A stretch of DNA of 6,161 nucleotides from Kiritimatiellia bacterium (GCA_017965685.1 JAGCPM010000056.1:1-6161); one strand, 5' to 3'; numbered from the stretch's first letter, positions 1 to 6,161 are shown. Program-made: numbers and translations. Notes: generated by a model not told the origin, from the sequence alone.

Positions 1-1250
1 AGCTTGTCGGCGACCTTGCCGCCGGCGACGGGAATGACCCTGACGGCGGTGGTTTTCTGGTTGACCATGCCGCTCGCGGCTTCATCGGCGATTATGCAGG
101 AAATGGTGCTCGCTGAAGTGTCGCCGGGAATGGCGATCATGTCGAGCCCCACCGAACATACGCAGGTCATCGCCTCAAGCTTCTCGATTGTCAGCGCGCC
201 GGCGTTCACGGCGTCTAGCATGCCTTGATCCTCGCTCACCGGAATAAACGCGCCTGAAAGCCCGCCCACGTAGCTGGAGGCCATGACGACGCCCTCCTTC
301 ACCTGGTCGTTCAAGAGGGCAAGCGCGGCCTGGGTTCCAGGCGCGCCGGGCTGCTCAAGGCCGATTTCCTTGAGGATGTCCGCGACGGAATCGCCGACTG
401 CCGGTGTTGGCGCGAGGGACAGGTCGATTATCCCGAAAGGCACTCCGAGCCGCTTCGAGGCTTCCTGGGCGACGAGCTGGCCTACGCGGGTTATCTTGAA
501 GGCGGTCTTCTTTATCGTTTCGCAAAGAGTCTCGAAATCGGCGCCGCGACAGCTGTTGCGCAGAACTGCATGGACGACGCCCGGGCCGGAAACACCGACA
601 TTGATGACGGCATCGGCCTCGCTGACGCCGAGGAAGGCACCGGCCATGAAAGGATTGTCGTCCGGGGCGTTGCAGAGCACGACAAGCTTAGCGCATCCGA
701 TCGAACCCTTGTCCTTCGTGCGCCAAGCCGTTTCCTTGACGATTTCGCCCATGAGACGGACGGCATCCATGTTGATTCCGGTCCGTGTCGAGCCGACGTT
801 CACGCTGGAGCAGAGCCATTGCGTTACGGCCATCGCCTCCGGTATCGACCTTATGAGCATCTCGTCGGCGGCGGTCATCGCCTTCGAGACTATCGCAGAA
901 TATCCGCCGATGAAATTGACGCCGAGCCTTTTCGCGGTCCTGTCGAGGGTTTTCGCGATTCTCACGTAGTCGGCCGGCTTTTTGCAGCATCCCGCACCGA
1001 CAAGCGAGACGGGGGTGACGGATATGCGCTTGTTGACTACGGCGACTCCGATTTCGGAGCCGATTGCATCGCCGGTCTTGACGAGGTCTTTCGCAAGACC
1101 GACCAGCTTCTTTTCGATCCGCACGCACGTTTCGGCGACGGTCGAGGACGCGCAGTCGAGCAGGTTCACGCCCATTGTGATGGTGCGGACGTCGAGGTTT
1201 TCCTCGAGCACCATCTTGTTCGTCTCGATCACTTCATTGAGGTTGATCAT
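1..1250 (-). CDS. UPF0210 / DUF711 (PFL) family protein, C-terminus cut by window edge
   Basis: My reading of the minus strand from ATG at 1250 gives 416 uninterrupted codons running off the window start. The family is usually about 450 aa, so roughly the last 35 residues are missing. Recognisable family stretches are [11 protein letters not shown] (17-27), [12 protein letters not shown] (72-83), the [10 protein letters not shown] region (110-119), [17 protein letters not shown] (148-164), [21 protein letters not shown] (186-206), [11 protein letters not shown] (216-226), [20 protein letters not shown] (269-288) and [20 protein letters not shown] (359-378). Family members resemble the glycyl-radical/PFL-like fold, but no reaction is established, so I assign none. 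The start follows the ACT gene's stop by 12 nt and has a good AGGGGG ribosome site 7 nt upstream, so the two genes form an operon. Family identity is very secure; function is unknown. Confidence 0.95.
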   Translation of the reverse strand, partial: MINLNEVIETNKMVLEENLDVRTITMGVNLLDCASSTVAETCVRIEKKLVGLAKDLVKTGDAIGSEIGVAVVNKRISVTPVSLVGAGCCKKPADYVRIAKTLDRTAKRLGVNFIGGYSAIVSKAMTAADEMLIRSIPEAMAVTQWLCSSVNVGSTRTGINMDAVRLMGEIVKETAWRTKDKGSIGCAKLVVLCNAPDDNPFMAGAFLGVSEADAVINVGVSGPGVVHAVLRNSCRGADFETLCETIKKTAFKITRVGQLVAQEASKRLGVPFGIIDLSLAPTPAVGDSVADILKEIGLEQPGAPGTQAALALLNDQVKEGVVMASSYVGGLSGAFIPVSEDQGMLDAVNAGALTIEKLEAMTCVCSVGLDMIAIPGDTSASTISCIIADEAASGMVNQKTTAVRVIPVAGGKVADK

Positions 1251-1262
1251 CGCGCGGCCCCC

Positions 1263-1535
1263 TCAGACGCGGTGCATCTTCTCGAATATCTCGGACTTCT
1301 GGCAGCTGACGCGCTGGCCTATGGCCGCTCCGATCTTCTCGAGGTCGGCCTTGAGCGCGTCGAACTTCTTCGCGCACTTCGAGCCGTCGACAATCATCAT
1401 CATGTTGAAATAGCCGCCCAGGACAGTCTGGGAGATATCGAGTATGTTCGCATTCGCCTTCGCGAGGTATGTGCAAAGCTTGGCGAGGATGCCGACGCAA
1501 TCCTTGCCAACGACCGTAATTATCACTTTCTTCAT
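1263..1535 (-). CDS. ACT-domain protein, UPF0237 type
   Basis: This 90-aa protein consists of one ACT domain, the small-ligand (often amino-acid) binding fold. The N-terminus VIITVVGKDCVGILAKL (4-20) holds the typical first strand and Gly-containing turn. It is followed by ANILDISQTVLGGYFNMMMIVD (29-50), the second and third strands, and the C-terminal EIFEKMHRV (82-90). This is the signature of the stand-alone UPF0237 family, whose usual length is about 90 aa. It lies directly upstream of the UPF0210 gene, its conserved partner in many genomes, which suggests that it regulates or forms a complex with that protein (inference). The ATG at 1535 is chosen because the ACT domain begins there; no clear Shine-Dalgarno sequence precedes it. 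The ligand cannot be read from the sequence. Confidence 0.95.
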   Translation of the reverse strand: MKKVIITVVGKDCVGILAKLCTYLAKANANILDISQTVLGGYFNMMMIVDGSKCAKKFDALKADLEKIGAAIGQRVSCQKSEIFEKMHRV

Positions 1536-1665
1536 ATTGGCGGGTAGTTTATCATATTCGCGCCCTCCGCGTCAACCCCGCATACGCAGACGTTAAAGCT
1601 ACCTTAGCCCAGATTGCTTTTGCTTCTGGGAGTCTTGGAGTTTTTGAGTGCGAACTCTTGGCAAG
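1536..1665. other. Intergenic gap between the T3SS operon and the ACT/UPF0210 operon
   Basis: These 130 bp contain no credible ORF. Two weak inverted repeats lie downstream of the sctT stop. One pairs 1634-1642 with 1653-1665 (CTTGGAGTT against AACTC and CAAG, with a 4-nt bulge). On the minus strand, the other reads GGGCTA-AGG-TAGCTT near 1597-1610, with G-T pairs at its base. Neither is followed by a proper T-run, so a rho-independent terminator is not supported. A promoter for the ACT gene should lie here, but only a TATGAT box at 1551-1556 (minus strand) is visible. Confidence 0.5.
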
Positions 1666-2460
1666 CTAATTTGACAGCAGCAGGCGCACAGGAGCAAGAA
1701 TTGCCGACTCTTTCTTGTACATCAGCATGTCTAAGATGAACGGAAGATAGATGGCGAGCATCGCTACGCCGAGAGCGGACTTGATGGGCATTGAAAGGAA
1801 GAACACGTTAAGCTGCGGCGCGGTGCGGTTCACAAGGCCCAGGCCCAATGTGGCGAGGAACATCACAATTATTACGGGCGCGGATATGACAACCGTGACG
1901 CGAAGCATTCCATCAAGAGCGCCCAAAATCTGCACATGAGCGTTGGGCGCGAAGACGATAGGCTCCACCATGAAGTCCGGCGGGAACGACGGCCAGACGG
2001 AATAGCTTGAATATATCGCCCCGAGAAACAAAAGCACCGCGCCACCGACGAAAAACAGCGTACTGACGAGTTGCGTGAAAAAGATGCCTGTAGTCGAAAC
2101 CTGCGATCCAGAAAGCGGCGAATAGACCTCACCCATGGTCGCGCCGCGCTGGTTGTCGATGAAGTTGCCGACGTTTTCAGCAATCCAGAATGGACTGGCG
2201 GCGAAGAAACCGAGCAGAAAACCAATTACCGCCTCCTTGAACGCAACTAGAGAAAAAAGGCACCAGTTCGGTTCGCCCGGCGGCAAGGTGGCATGGATGT
2301 ACGGAATCGCAATCATCGAAAAAGCGAATACCGCCGCCCTTCTCGCAACGCCGGGAATCATATTCTCGGTGAGAGCCGGACAGATGGCGAAAGCGCCGCC
2401 AATCCTCGCCATTGCCAGGATGGCCGCCAATATCCATCTGTGAAACTCGACGTAGGCCAT
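1666..2460 (-). CDS. sctT: T3SS export-gate membrane protein SctT (YscT/FliR family)
   Basis: SctT is an inner-membrane component of the T3SS export gate. It assembles with SctR and SctS into the helical R5-S4-T1 complex through which substrates leave the cytoplasm. The 264-aa product matches the family length. Hydrophobic segments fall at about 9-28, 42-58, 68-88, 126-152, 186-212 and 224-247. Family motifs include FKEAVIGFLLGF (74-85), ENVGNFIDNQRGA (95-107), GSQVSTTGIFFTQL (118-131) and the highly conserved NRTAPQLNVFFLSMPIKS (211-228). The reading frame stays open for 22 more codons upstream, inside sctS, but ATG at 2460 overlaps the sctS stop as TGATG and begins the conserved protein. 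AAGG lies only 2 nt upstream, so reinitiation after sctS is likely. It is the last T3SS gene here; sctU does not follow. Confidence 0.96.
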   Translation of the reverse strand: MAYVEFHRWILAAILAMARIGGAFAICPALTENMIPGVARRAAVFAFSMIAIPYIHATLPPGEPNWCLFSLVAFKEAVIGFLLGFFAASPFWIAENVGNFIDNQRGATMGEVYSPLSGSQVSTTGIFFTQLVSTLFFVGGAVLLFLGAIYSSYSVWPSFPPDFMVEPIVFAPNAHVQILGALDGMLRVTVVISAPVIIVMFLATLGLGLVNRTAPQLNVFFLSMPIKSALGVAMLAIYLPFILDMLMYKKESAILAPVRLLLSN

Positions 2461-2726
2461 CACCTTAGCAACGCGAAATGCGTGAAAATGTCCTGAGTGT
2501 AAAGGAGAAGCGACGAACCGAGCCAAGACGCGCAGGCGAGAAGCGTGAGCGAAATTGCGATGAGTTTCACCGCGAAGCCGAGCGTCTGCTCCTGTATCTG
2601 CGTGAGGGCCTGAAGAAGAGAAACCAGAATGCCTATCACCGTCGCCACCAGAATCGGTATGAGCGAGAGCCTAAGCACCAGCAACAGGCACGTCTGCGCG
2701 TAGTCCAGAAGCTGCGCCTGACTCAT
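2460..2726 (-). CDS. sctS: T3SS export-gate membrane protein SctS (YscS/FliQ family)
   Basis: SctS is a small inner-membrane hairpin protein that wraps around SctR/SctT in the export gate. The 88-aa product has two membrane helices, about 13-38 and 49-75. They are joined by the conserved cytosolic loop QALTQIQEQTL (39-49), followed by FAVKLIA. Length and motif are typical of SctS/FliQ. The ATG at 2726 overlaps the sctR stop in an ATGA arrangement. It has a strong AGGGGG ribosome site 8 nt upstream (2735-2740), which favours it over an in-frame ATG 14 codons earlier inside sctR. Its stop overlaps the sctT start (TGATG), so S and T are translationally coupled. Confidence 0.96.
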   Translation of the reverse strand: MSQAQLLDYAQTCLLLVLRLSLIPILVATVIGILVSLLQALTQIQEQTLGFAVKLIAISLTLLACASWLGSSLLLYTQDIFTHFALLR

Positions 2727-3376
2727 ATCGCGTACCCCCTGACGAGTCCCTGGACGAGCAGAGTCCATCCATCAACCATAACGAATAACAGCAGCTTGAA
2801 CGGCAATGATATGGTCACCGGCGAGACCATCATCATGCCCATCGCGAGAAGGATGTTCGAGACTATTATATCTATCGCGATGAACGGTAGATATACGAGA
2901 AAGCCGATCTGAAACGCCTTGGTGAGTTCGGACACGCAGAAGGAAGGAATCAGTATTGTAAAACTTTCCGGATCCACCGTCGCGGGCTCGTCAGGAGCCT
3001 GCGCCCAGAGACGCTCGGCGGTGTGGACGAAGAAAGCGCGCTCGCGGTCGGAGACATGCTGGGAAAGGAACGTGCGGAACGGTTCGGCAGCCTTCTCCAT
3101 GTCGAAAGCAGAAAGCTGGATTGTCTCCGCCTTCTGGCTTTCGGCAATCGAATCCCACGACTTCTCCATCATAGGGGCCATTATATAGAACGTGAGTAAC
3201 ATCGCGAGCGCGTTCAAAACCATGTTCGGAGGTATCGACTGTATGCCGAGCGCATTACGGATGAGCGACATCACCACGACTATTTTCAGGTAGCTGGTTG
3301 CCACCATCGCCACGAACGGCAACAGCGAAAGCCCCACAAAGAGGACTATGAGCGTAAAGGGATTCGACTGGAACAT
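2723..3376 (-). CDS. sctR: T3SS export-gate membrane protein SctR (YscR/FliP family)
   Basis: SctR forms the pentameric core of the export gate. The 217-aa product has four hydrophobic segments, at about 8-30, 52-70, 155-180 and 186-212, with a polar, presumably periplasmic region between the second and third. Conserved motifs are SLIRNALGIQSIPPNMVLN (37-55), FQIGFLVYLPFIAIDIIVSN (155-174) and SPVTISLPFKLLLFVMVDGW (185-204). The methionine run GMMMV (180-184) corresponds to the Met gasket described for FliP. The GIQ.IPPNMVLN and SPVTISLPFK versions, the absence of a cleavable signal peptide and the length near 217 aa point to an injectisome SctR rather than flagellar FliP. The start at 3376 has AAGGAG 9 nt upstream, and the sctQ stop lies within that spacer. 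Confidence 0.98.
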   Translation of the reverse strand: MFQSNPFTLIVLFVGLSLLPFVAMVATSYLKIVVVMSLIRNALGIQSIPPNMVLNALAMLLTFYIMAPMMEKSWDSIAESQKAETIQLSAFDMEKAAEPFRTFLSQHVSDRERAFFVHTAERLWAQAPDEPATVDPESFTILIPSFCVSELTKAFQIGFLVYLPFIAIDIIVSNILLAMGMMMVSPVTISLPFKLLLFVMVDGWTLLVQGLVRGYAI

Positions 3377-3382
3377 GGCGCG

Positions 3383-4273
3383 CTACTCCTTGGCTTCAAT
3401 GATCATTGCCGGATGATCTGCGACACGGTCCATACGGCCGGTAGCGAGAGTTTTGCCGTTACGAACGAGCCGCAAAGGCATCTGCATGGCAGTGGAACGC
3501 AACTCCGGCGCAGAAGACGCAGCGGCGTCGAATATCTCGCCTAGAGTCATTGCTTGCGGCTTCGTCTCAACGATACGAAAACGACCATCGTCAGCAAATC
3601 GCGACACGCCATTCTGGTCGATGGCGAAACGTCCGTCCGCCACCAGACGGGGCGGAACTGTTCCGCATTCAGGAATGAGCAGTGCATCACCAGTTGAAAG
3701 CGATGCGAAATCTGTGGCTGGAATCACGAACGAGGCGATTTCGACCTCCGCAGAAACCGGCGTCTCACGTACCGATGCATGAGAAACATCGACAAACCGG
3801 AGCTGCCCAAAGGCCGCGACTAGCGATTGGGAGCGCGTTATCGCAAAAGAAAGAAGAGGAGAGTTTCCCGAATACAGTTGTGCGCAAAGGAATTCGTCCG
3901 GTCCTGCGGCTTCGTCGGCGAGGCCTTCAACCTTGAGCTGACGTCTGGCCGCATTCTCTAGCAGCTGGAGAAGCGGACCACAATCCTTCTCGACTAGCGC
4001 GAGCAGGATTGGCGAAGGGACCTCCGTGCGAACAGACCATATCGCGTGCAGTTCTGGAAAGCACAGAGTATCGAAAATGGAAAGGACGTGCCGCTCGTTC
4101 TCCAGCCGGATTGTGACATCTAGAGTATCTGCGGGACGAAGCGCGTCAAGGCGCATTAAGCACGAGGTCTCGCCAAGACGGCACGGCATCGCCCATGCCG
4201 GTGACGCGAGAATAGAATCGGCTTTCGCGGTCGCCCGTTGCGGCAATGCAGCGAGAATTTCACCTGGTTTCAT
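3383..4273 (-). CDS. sctQ: Probable T3SS sorting-platform (C-ring) protein SctQ
   Basis: The call rests on gene order (between sctP and sctR) and on C-terminal similarity to SPOA (FliM/FliN-type) domains. The product is 296 aa, similar to other SctQ proteins, with no membrane segment. The N-terminal ~170 residues are divergent. Residues ~175-220 (SFVIPATDF, STGDALLIPE, PPRLVADGRFAI) look like a first SPOA domain with the typical L..GD..L turn. Residues ~240-293 (MTLGEIF, then MPLRLVRNGKTLATGRMDRV) look like a second SPOA domain, ending in the usual Val/Leu-rich strand, NGK turn and RMDRV strand. SctQ forms the cytoplasmic pods that bind SctL and the ATPase and that receive substrates. The start at 4273 has AAAGGA 8 nt upstream and overlaps the sctP end by 14 nt. 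I see no strong ribosome site for an internally started SctQ-C. Confidence 0.82.
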   Translation of the reverse strand: MKPGEILAALPQRATAKADSILASPAWAMPCRLGETSCLMRLDALRPADTLDVTIRLENERHVLSIFDTLCFPELHAIWSVRTEVPSPILLALVEKDCGPLLQLLENAARRQLKVEGLADEAAGPDEFLCAQLYSGNSPLLSFAITRSQSLVAAFGQLRFVDVSHASVRETPVSAEVEIASFVIPATDFASLSTGDALLIPECGTVPPRLVADGRFAIDQNGVSRFADDGRFRIVETKPQAMTLGEIFDAAASSAPELRSTAMQMPLRLVRNGKTLATGRMDRVADHPAMIIEAKE

Positions 4274-5924
4274 CTCTTGGATCCTTTCTGCCGGCGGCTG
4301 ACAACTGCGGGGCGCGCGGTCCCGTCGCGGCCCGCCCGGCCACTGCGACGCTCACTTGCTGGAAAGCCGGAGCGTGCGCTGAAAGAGCGGCTTCCAACTG
4401 AGAGATTGCCTGCGCCACGGCCATAGCGGCCTGCGGCGTGGCGGGAACTATAGTAAGGGAAAGATGCCCCTCCTTCGCGACGAATTTGATCTCGGAACCA
4501 TCCAGCACGGCGGGCTTCAGGCGAATAGTCATTTCGCCATCGCCTCCCGCAACCAGCGTCGGCGATACTTCAATCTCGCGCACGACGATTTCGACAATCT
4601 CGTTGACAGTCTCGACTATTGCCGCAGTCCGTGCAGACTGCACCGATTCCACTGCCTGCACCGTATCAGGCAAGACTGTCGCGGTCTCAGGTAGCGAAAC
4701 TGCGACAGGCGATGGAGCTGCCTGCAAAACCACTTGCGACTCATCGCGTTCAGGCCGCTTAGGAGCGTCGGCAAGCTTTTTTGCCGGGATATTAGGCATT
4801 ACCGGAGTTTCCGGCCTTTCCGGAGTTTCTGGAATTACAGAAATTGTCTGGGACACAGGAGTTCCCGAAATTACCGGAATATCTGAAATTACCGGAGCTG
4901 GCGAAATTGCTGGAACTGCCGGAGTTGCCGGAGCTATCGGAGCAACTAAAATGGCTGGAGTTGCCGAAACCATCGGTTTAGACTCTTGCGCAATTGGTTT
5001 TTCGATATAAGTCAACGGCTTTTCGGCAGTAACCAAAGGCTCTTCAACGGCAACAATCGATTTGTCGGCAACAACGACAGGCTTGTCGGCAACAATAACA
5101 GGCGTTTCAACCGGCGCTTCATGCACAACCGGCTTCACTGGAATATCCAGCGTTGCCGAAGTTGCCGGCCTTTCCGAAGTCTCTGGAATTACCGGAATAT
5201 CCGAAACTGACGAAGCTGCTGAAGCTGCCGGAACTATTGGAGCAACTGAAATGGCTGGAGTTGCCGAAACCATCGGTTTAGACTCTTGCGCAATTGGTTT
5301 TTCGATAGCAGCCAAAGGCTTTTCCGCAGTGCCCAAAGGTTTTTCAACAGCAACAACAGGTTTGCCAGCAACAATAACAGGCTTGTCGGCGACAATAACA
5401 GGCGTTTCAACCAGTGCTTCGTGTGCAACCGGCTTGACTGTAATATCCGGCATTACCAGAACTACCGGCTTTTCTGGAATTACAGAAGTTACAGGAATTG
5501 CAGGTATGTCTAGAGACTCCGACTTTTCTGGAGTTTTCGGAATTACCGGAACGGCCGAAGATGCTGGAGCCGCTGAACCTATTGGAGGAGTAGGTGAAAT
5601 GGCTGGAGCCGCCAATGTAACCTGTATTTCCGGAGTTGCAGGCATTCCCGAAGTTTCAGGCACAGCAATATCTGTCGCGGTGGCGGCAGGCATGGAACTT
5701 GCGACGAAACTAACGAGAGACCTCGGCATTGCGCATTCCGTATCGCTCCCGCCCGACGACATTGCAACCTTGAAGCGGCTCACGGCATCATGCGAGTGCG
5801 ACCGCACAACAGGCGGCGCCACGAATTCTTCAGGAGCAGCAAAAAACGGCGGCAATGTAAGAGGTACAAGGCCTGAAGCGTCTGGTAGGACAAACTGCGG
5901 TGATATGGAATCCACAAACATCAT
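4260..5924 (-). CDS. sctP: T3SS needle-length ruler and specificity switch SctP (YscP/FliK-like), repeat-rich
   Basis: SctP is secreted during assembly, measures needle length and triggers the switch from early to later substrates. The 554-aa product has four parts. Residues 1-90 are a non-repetitive N-terminus, presumably carrying the export signal. Residues ~94-380 are a Pro/Val/Ala/Ile-rich ruler with alternating Pro-rich and Lys-Pro heptad blocks. Residues ~381-450 are a linker with a Val/Ile/Glu-rich stretch (431-450). Residues ~455-530 are a T3S4/FliK C-terminal-like domain: EMTIRLKPAVLDGSEIKF (464-481), HLSLTIVPATPQAA, and a following Ala/Leu/Gln helix ending in VSVAV. The tail is basic. 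The call rests on this domain plus the position between sctO and sctQ. Two adjacent ATGs (5924 and 5921) are possible; AGGAG at 5927-5931 is better spaced for the second. The first makes an ATGA overlap with the sctO stop. Confidence 0.9.
   Translation of the reverse strand: MMFVDSISPQFVLPDASGLVPLTLPPFFAAPEEFVAPPVVRSHSHDAVSRFKVAMSSGGSDTECAMPRSLVSFVASSMPAATATDIAVPETSGMPATPEIQVTLAAPAISPTPPIGSAAPASSAVPVIPKTPEKSESLDIPAIPVTSVIPEKPVVLVMPDITVKPVAHEALVETPVIVADKPVIVAGKPVVAVEKPLGTAEKPLAAIEKPIAQESKPMVSATPAISVAPIVPAASAASSVSDIPVIPETSERPATSATLDIPVKPVVHEAPVETPVIVADKPVVVADKSIVAVEEPLVTAEKPLTYIEKPIAQESKPMVSATPAILVAPIAPATPAVPAISPAPVISDIPVISGTPVSQTISVIPETPERPETPVMPNIPAKKLADAPKRPERDESQVVLQAAPSPVAVSLPETATVLPDTVQAVESVQSARTAAIVETVNEIVEIVVREIEVSPTLVAGGDGEMTIRLKPAVLDGSEIKFVAKEGHLSLTIVPATPQAAMAVAQAISQLEAALSAHAPAFQQVSVAVAGRAATGPRAPQLSAAGRKDPRDETR
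4926..5147 (-). repeat. SctP ruler repeat, copy 2 (residues 260-333)
   Basis: This is the downstream copy of the repeat at 5226-5447, ungapped and in the same frame. It differs mainly by conservative changes within the heptads (for example VVVADKS for VIVAGKP, and LTYIEKP for LAAIEKP). The last heptad, IAQESKP, and the following MVSATPAI are unchanged. The distribution suggests an older duplication with strong conservation, or gene conversion, at the 3' part. Confidence 0.95.
4974..5099 (-). repeat. Six tandem heptapeptides (21-bp units), array 2
   Basis: Residues 276-317 divide into VIVADKP, VVVADKS, IVAVEEP, LVTAEKP, LTYIEKP and IAQESKP. Each corresponds unit for unit to array 1. Two units have lost the exact Lys-Pro ending (DKS and EEP), but the seven-residue spacing is intact. 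Confidence 0.93.
5226..5447 (-). repeat. SctP ruler repeat, copy 1 (residues 160-233)
   Basis: This 222-bp segment is repeated exactly 300 bp away at 4926-5147. By hand alignment about 61 of 74 encoded residues match without any gap. The shared protein stretch starts at DI.VKP, continues through H-E-A and the Lys-Pro heptads, and ends in SATPAI.VAPI. Within it 5249-5307 is identical base for base to 4949-5007 (59 bp). The offset is a whole number of codons, so gain or loss of a unit keeps the frame. Confidence 0.95.
5274..5399 (-). repeat. Six tandem heptapeptides (21-bp units), array 1
   Basis: Residues 176-217 divide without remainder into VIVADKP, VIVAGKP, VVAVEKP, LGTAEKP, LAAIEKP and IAQESKP. 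Each unit has a hydrophobic first position and ends in Lys-Pro. Proline every seventh residue argues against a continuous helix and for an extended, polyproline-like rod; this structural reading is inference. Confidence 0.93.
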
Positions 5925-6161
5925 ATCTCCTGTTTCCTTACCATGAAATCTTCGAGTTCGCCTTCCGCACGTCGTTCCTGTTCGGCGGCATCGGCGGCAA
6001 TCCAGATGCTGCGGTGCTCGTCTATCTTCATGCGATTCTTGGTGGCGAGCGTAAAATTCGCCCTCGCGACAGACTCGGCCTCTTTGCGTTTCACGACCTC
6101 GCCCTCAGCCTGTCGGACGTTGTCCAGTTTGAGCGCGCCTTCTTCGTCGATTCTCGCCACG
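5921..6161 (-). CDS. sctO: T3SS stalk protein SctO (YscO/FliJ-like), N-terminus outside the window
   Basis: The C-terminal 80 codons are visible; the frame is open at the window edge, and the GTG at 6160 is probably an internal codon, since the family is about 150 aa. The visible part is a highly charged, Ala/Glu/Lys/Arg-rich helix suited to a coiled coil. It includes the family-like stretch KIDEHRSIW (45-53 of the visible part) followed by an Ala/Glu/Arg segment and GELEDF. SctO sits as a central stalk in the SctN ATPase hexamer, contacts the SctV export ring and binds chaperones. Its stop overlaps the sctP start (ATGA). The assignment combines sequence character with its place directly upstream of sctP, as for yscO-yscP. 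Confidence 0.85.
   Translation of the reverse strand, partial: VARIDEEGALKLDNVRQAEGEVVKRKEAESVARANFTLATKNRMKIDEHRSIWIAADAAEQERRAEGELEDFMVRKQEI

Noticed and set aside
283..1547. Plus-strand open frames opposite the ACT and UPF0210 genes (228 aa, 325 aa)
   Set aside because: The minus-strand products match conserved families along their whole length; the plus-strand translations have low-complexity, Arg/Asp/His-rich or Ser/Arg-rich shadow composition.
1551..1575. Possible promoter for the ACT gene: TTGACG (1570-1575) and TATGAT (1551-1556) on the minus strand
   Set aside because: The spacer is only 13 bp instead of about 17, so a sigma70-type promoter is not supported by sequence alone.
1597..1665. 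Inverted repeats after sctT as a rho-independent terminator
   Set aside because: Stems are short or bulged and are not followed by a T-run in the direction of transcription.
1666..3376. Flagellar FliP-FliQ-FliR
   Set aside because: SctR has the injectisome versions GIQ.IPPNMVLN and SPVTISLPFK, lacks a signal peptide, and sits in the O-P-Q-R-S-T order without fliO or other flagellar genes.
3383..3550. Internal start for a separate SctQ-C protein at ATG 3550 (Met242)
   Set aside because: No convincing Shine-Dalgarno sequence precedes it, and the product (55 aa) would lack the first strand of the SPOA domain.
4926..5447. CRISPR-like or mobile-element repeat
   Set aside because: The repeats are entirely coding, in phase and vary by codon; there are no spacers, terminal inverted repeats or transposase.
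5062..5946. Long plus-strand open frame (294 aa, Gly/Ile/Thr/Ala-rich repeats) opposite sctP, and a similar one at 4438-5010
   Set aside because: They are mirror images of the repeated, stop-poor sctP codons. The minus-strand frame has the recognisable T3S4 domain, a ribosome site and operon overlaps; the plus-strand frames have none.

Overview
The window comes from a Gram-negative bacterium with a non-flagellar (virulence/injectisome-type) type III secretion system (T3SS). All genes lie on the minus strand, so transcription runs from high to low coordinates. The taxon cannot be fixed from sequence alone. A T3SS together with an ACT-domain/UPF0210 gene pair, and moderately GC-rich DNA, would fit a PVC-type lineage (Verrucomicrobiota, Kiritimatiellota or Lentisphaerota) or a deltaproteobacterium. 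This placement is inference.

Region 1 (6161 down to 1666) is a compact T3SS operon in the order sctO(partial)-sctP-sctQ-sctR-sctS-sctT, the same order as yscO-P-Q-R-S-T in Yersinia. Every junction overlaps or nearly touches (ATGA, 14-nt overlap, 6-nt gap, ATGA, TGATG), so the genes are almost certainly cotranscribed and translationally coupled. SctR, SctS and SctT form the export gate in the inner membrane. SctQ is the cytoplasmic sorting-platform/C-ring protein. SctO is the coiled-coil stalk that links ATPase and gate. SctP is the needle-length ruler and substrate-specificity switch. sctU, which usually follows sctT, is not here.

The most striking element is SctP (554 aa). Between a short N-terminus and a recognisable T3S4/FliK-like C-terminal switch domain lies a long Pro/Val/Ala/Ile-rich ruler. 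It contains two copies of a block made of six heptapeptides, most ending in Lys-Pro, offset by exactly 300 bp (100 codons). These blocks are interleaved with three diverged Pro-rich blocks. A 59-bp stretch is identical between the two copies.

Region 2 (1665-1536) is a 130-bp intergenic gap separating the T3SS operon from housekeeping genes. It has weak inverted repeats but no convincing terminator or promoter.

Region 3 (1535 down to 1) holds a two-gene operon: a 90-aa ACT-domain protein (UPF0237 type) and a UPF0210/DUF711 (PFL) family protein cut by the window edge. This pair is conserved in many bacteria and archaea, its biochemical function is not established, and it has no evident link to secretion.
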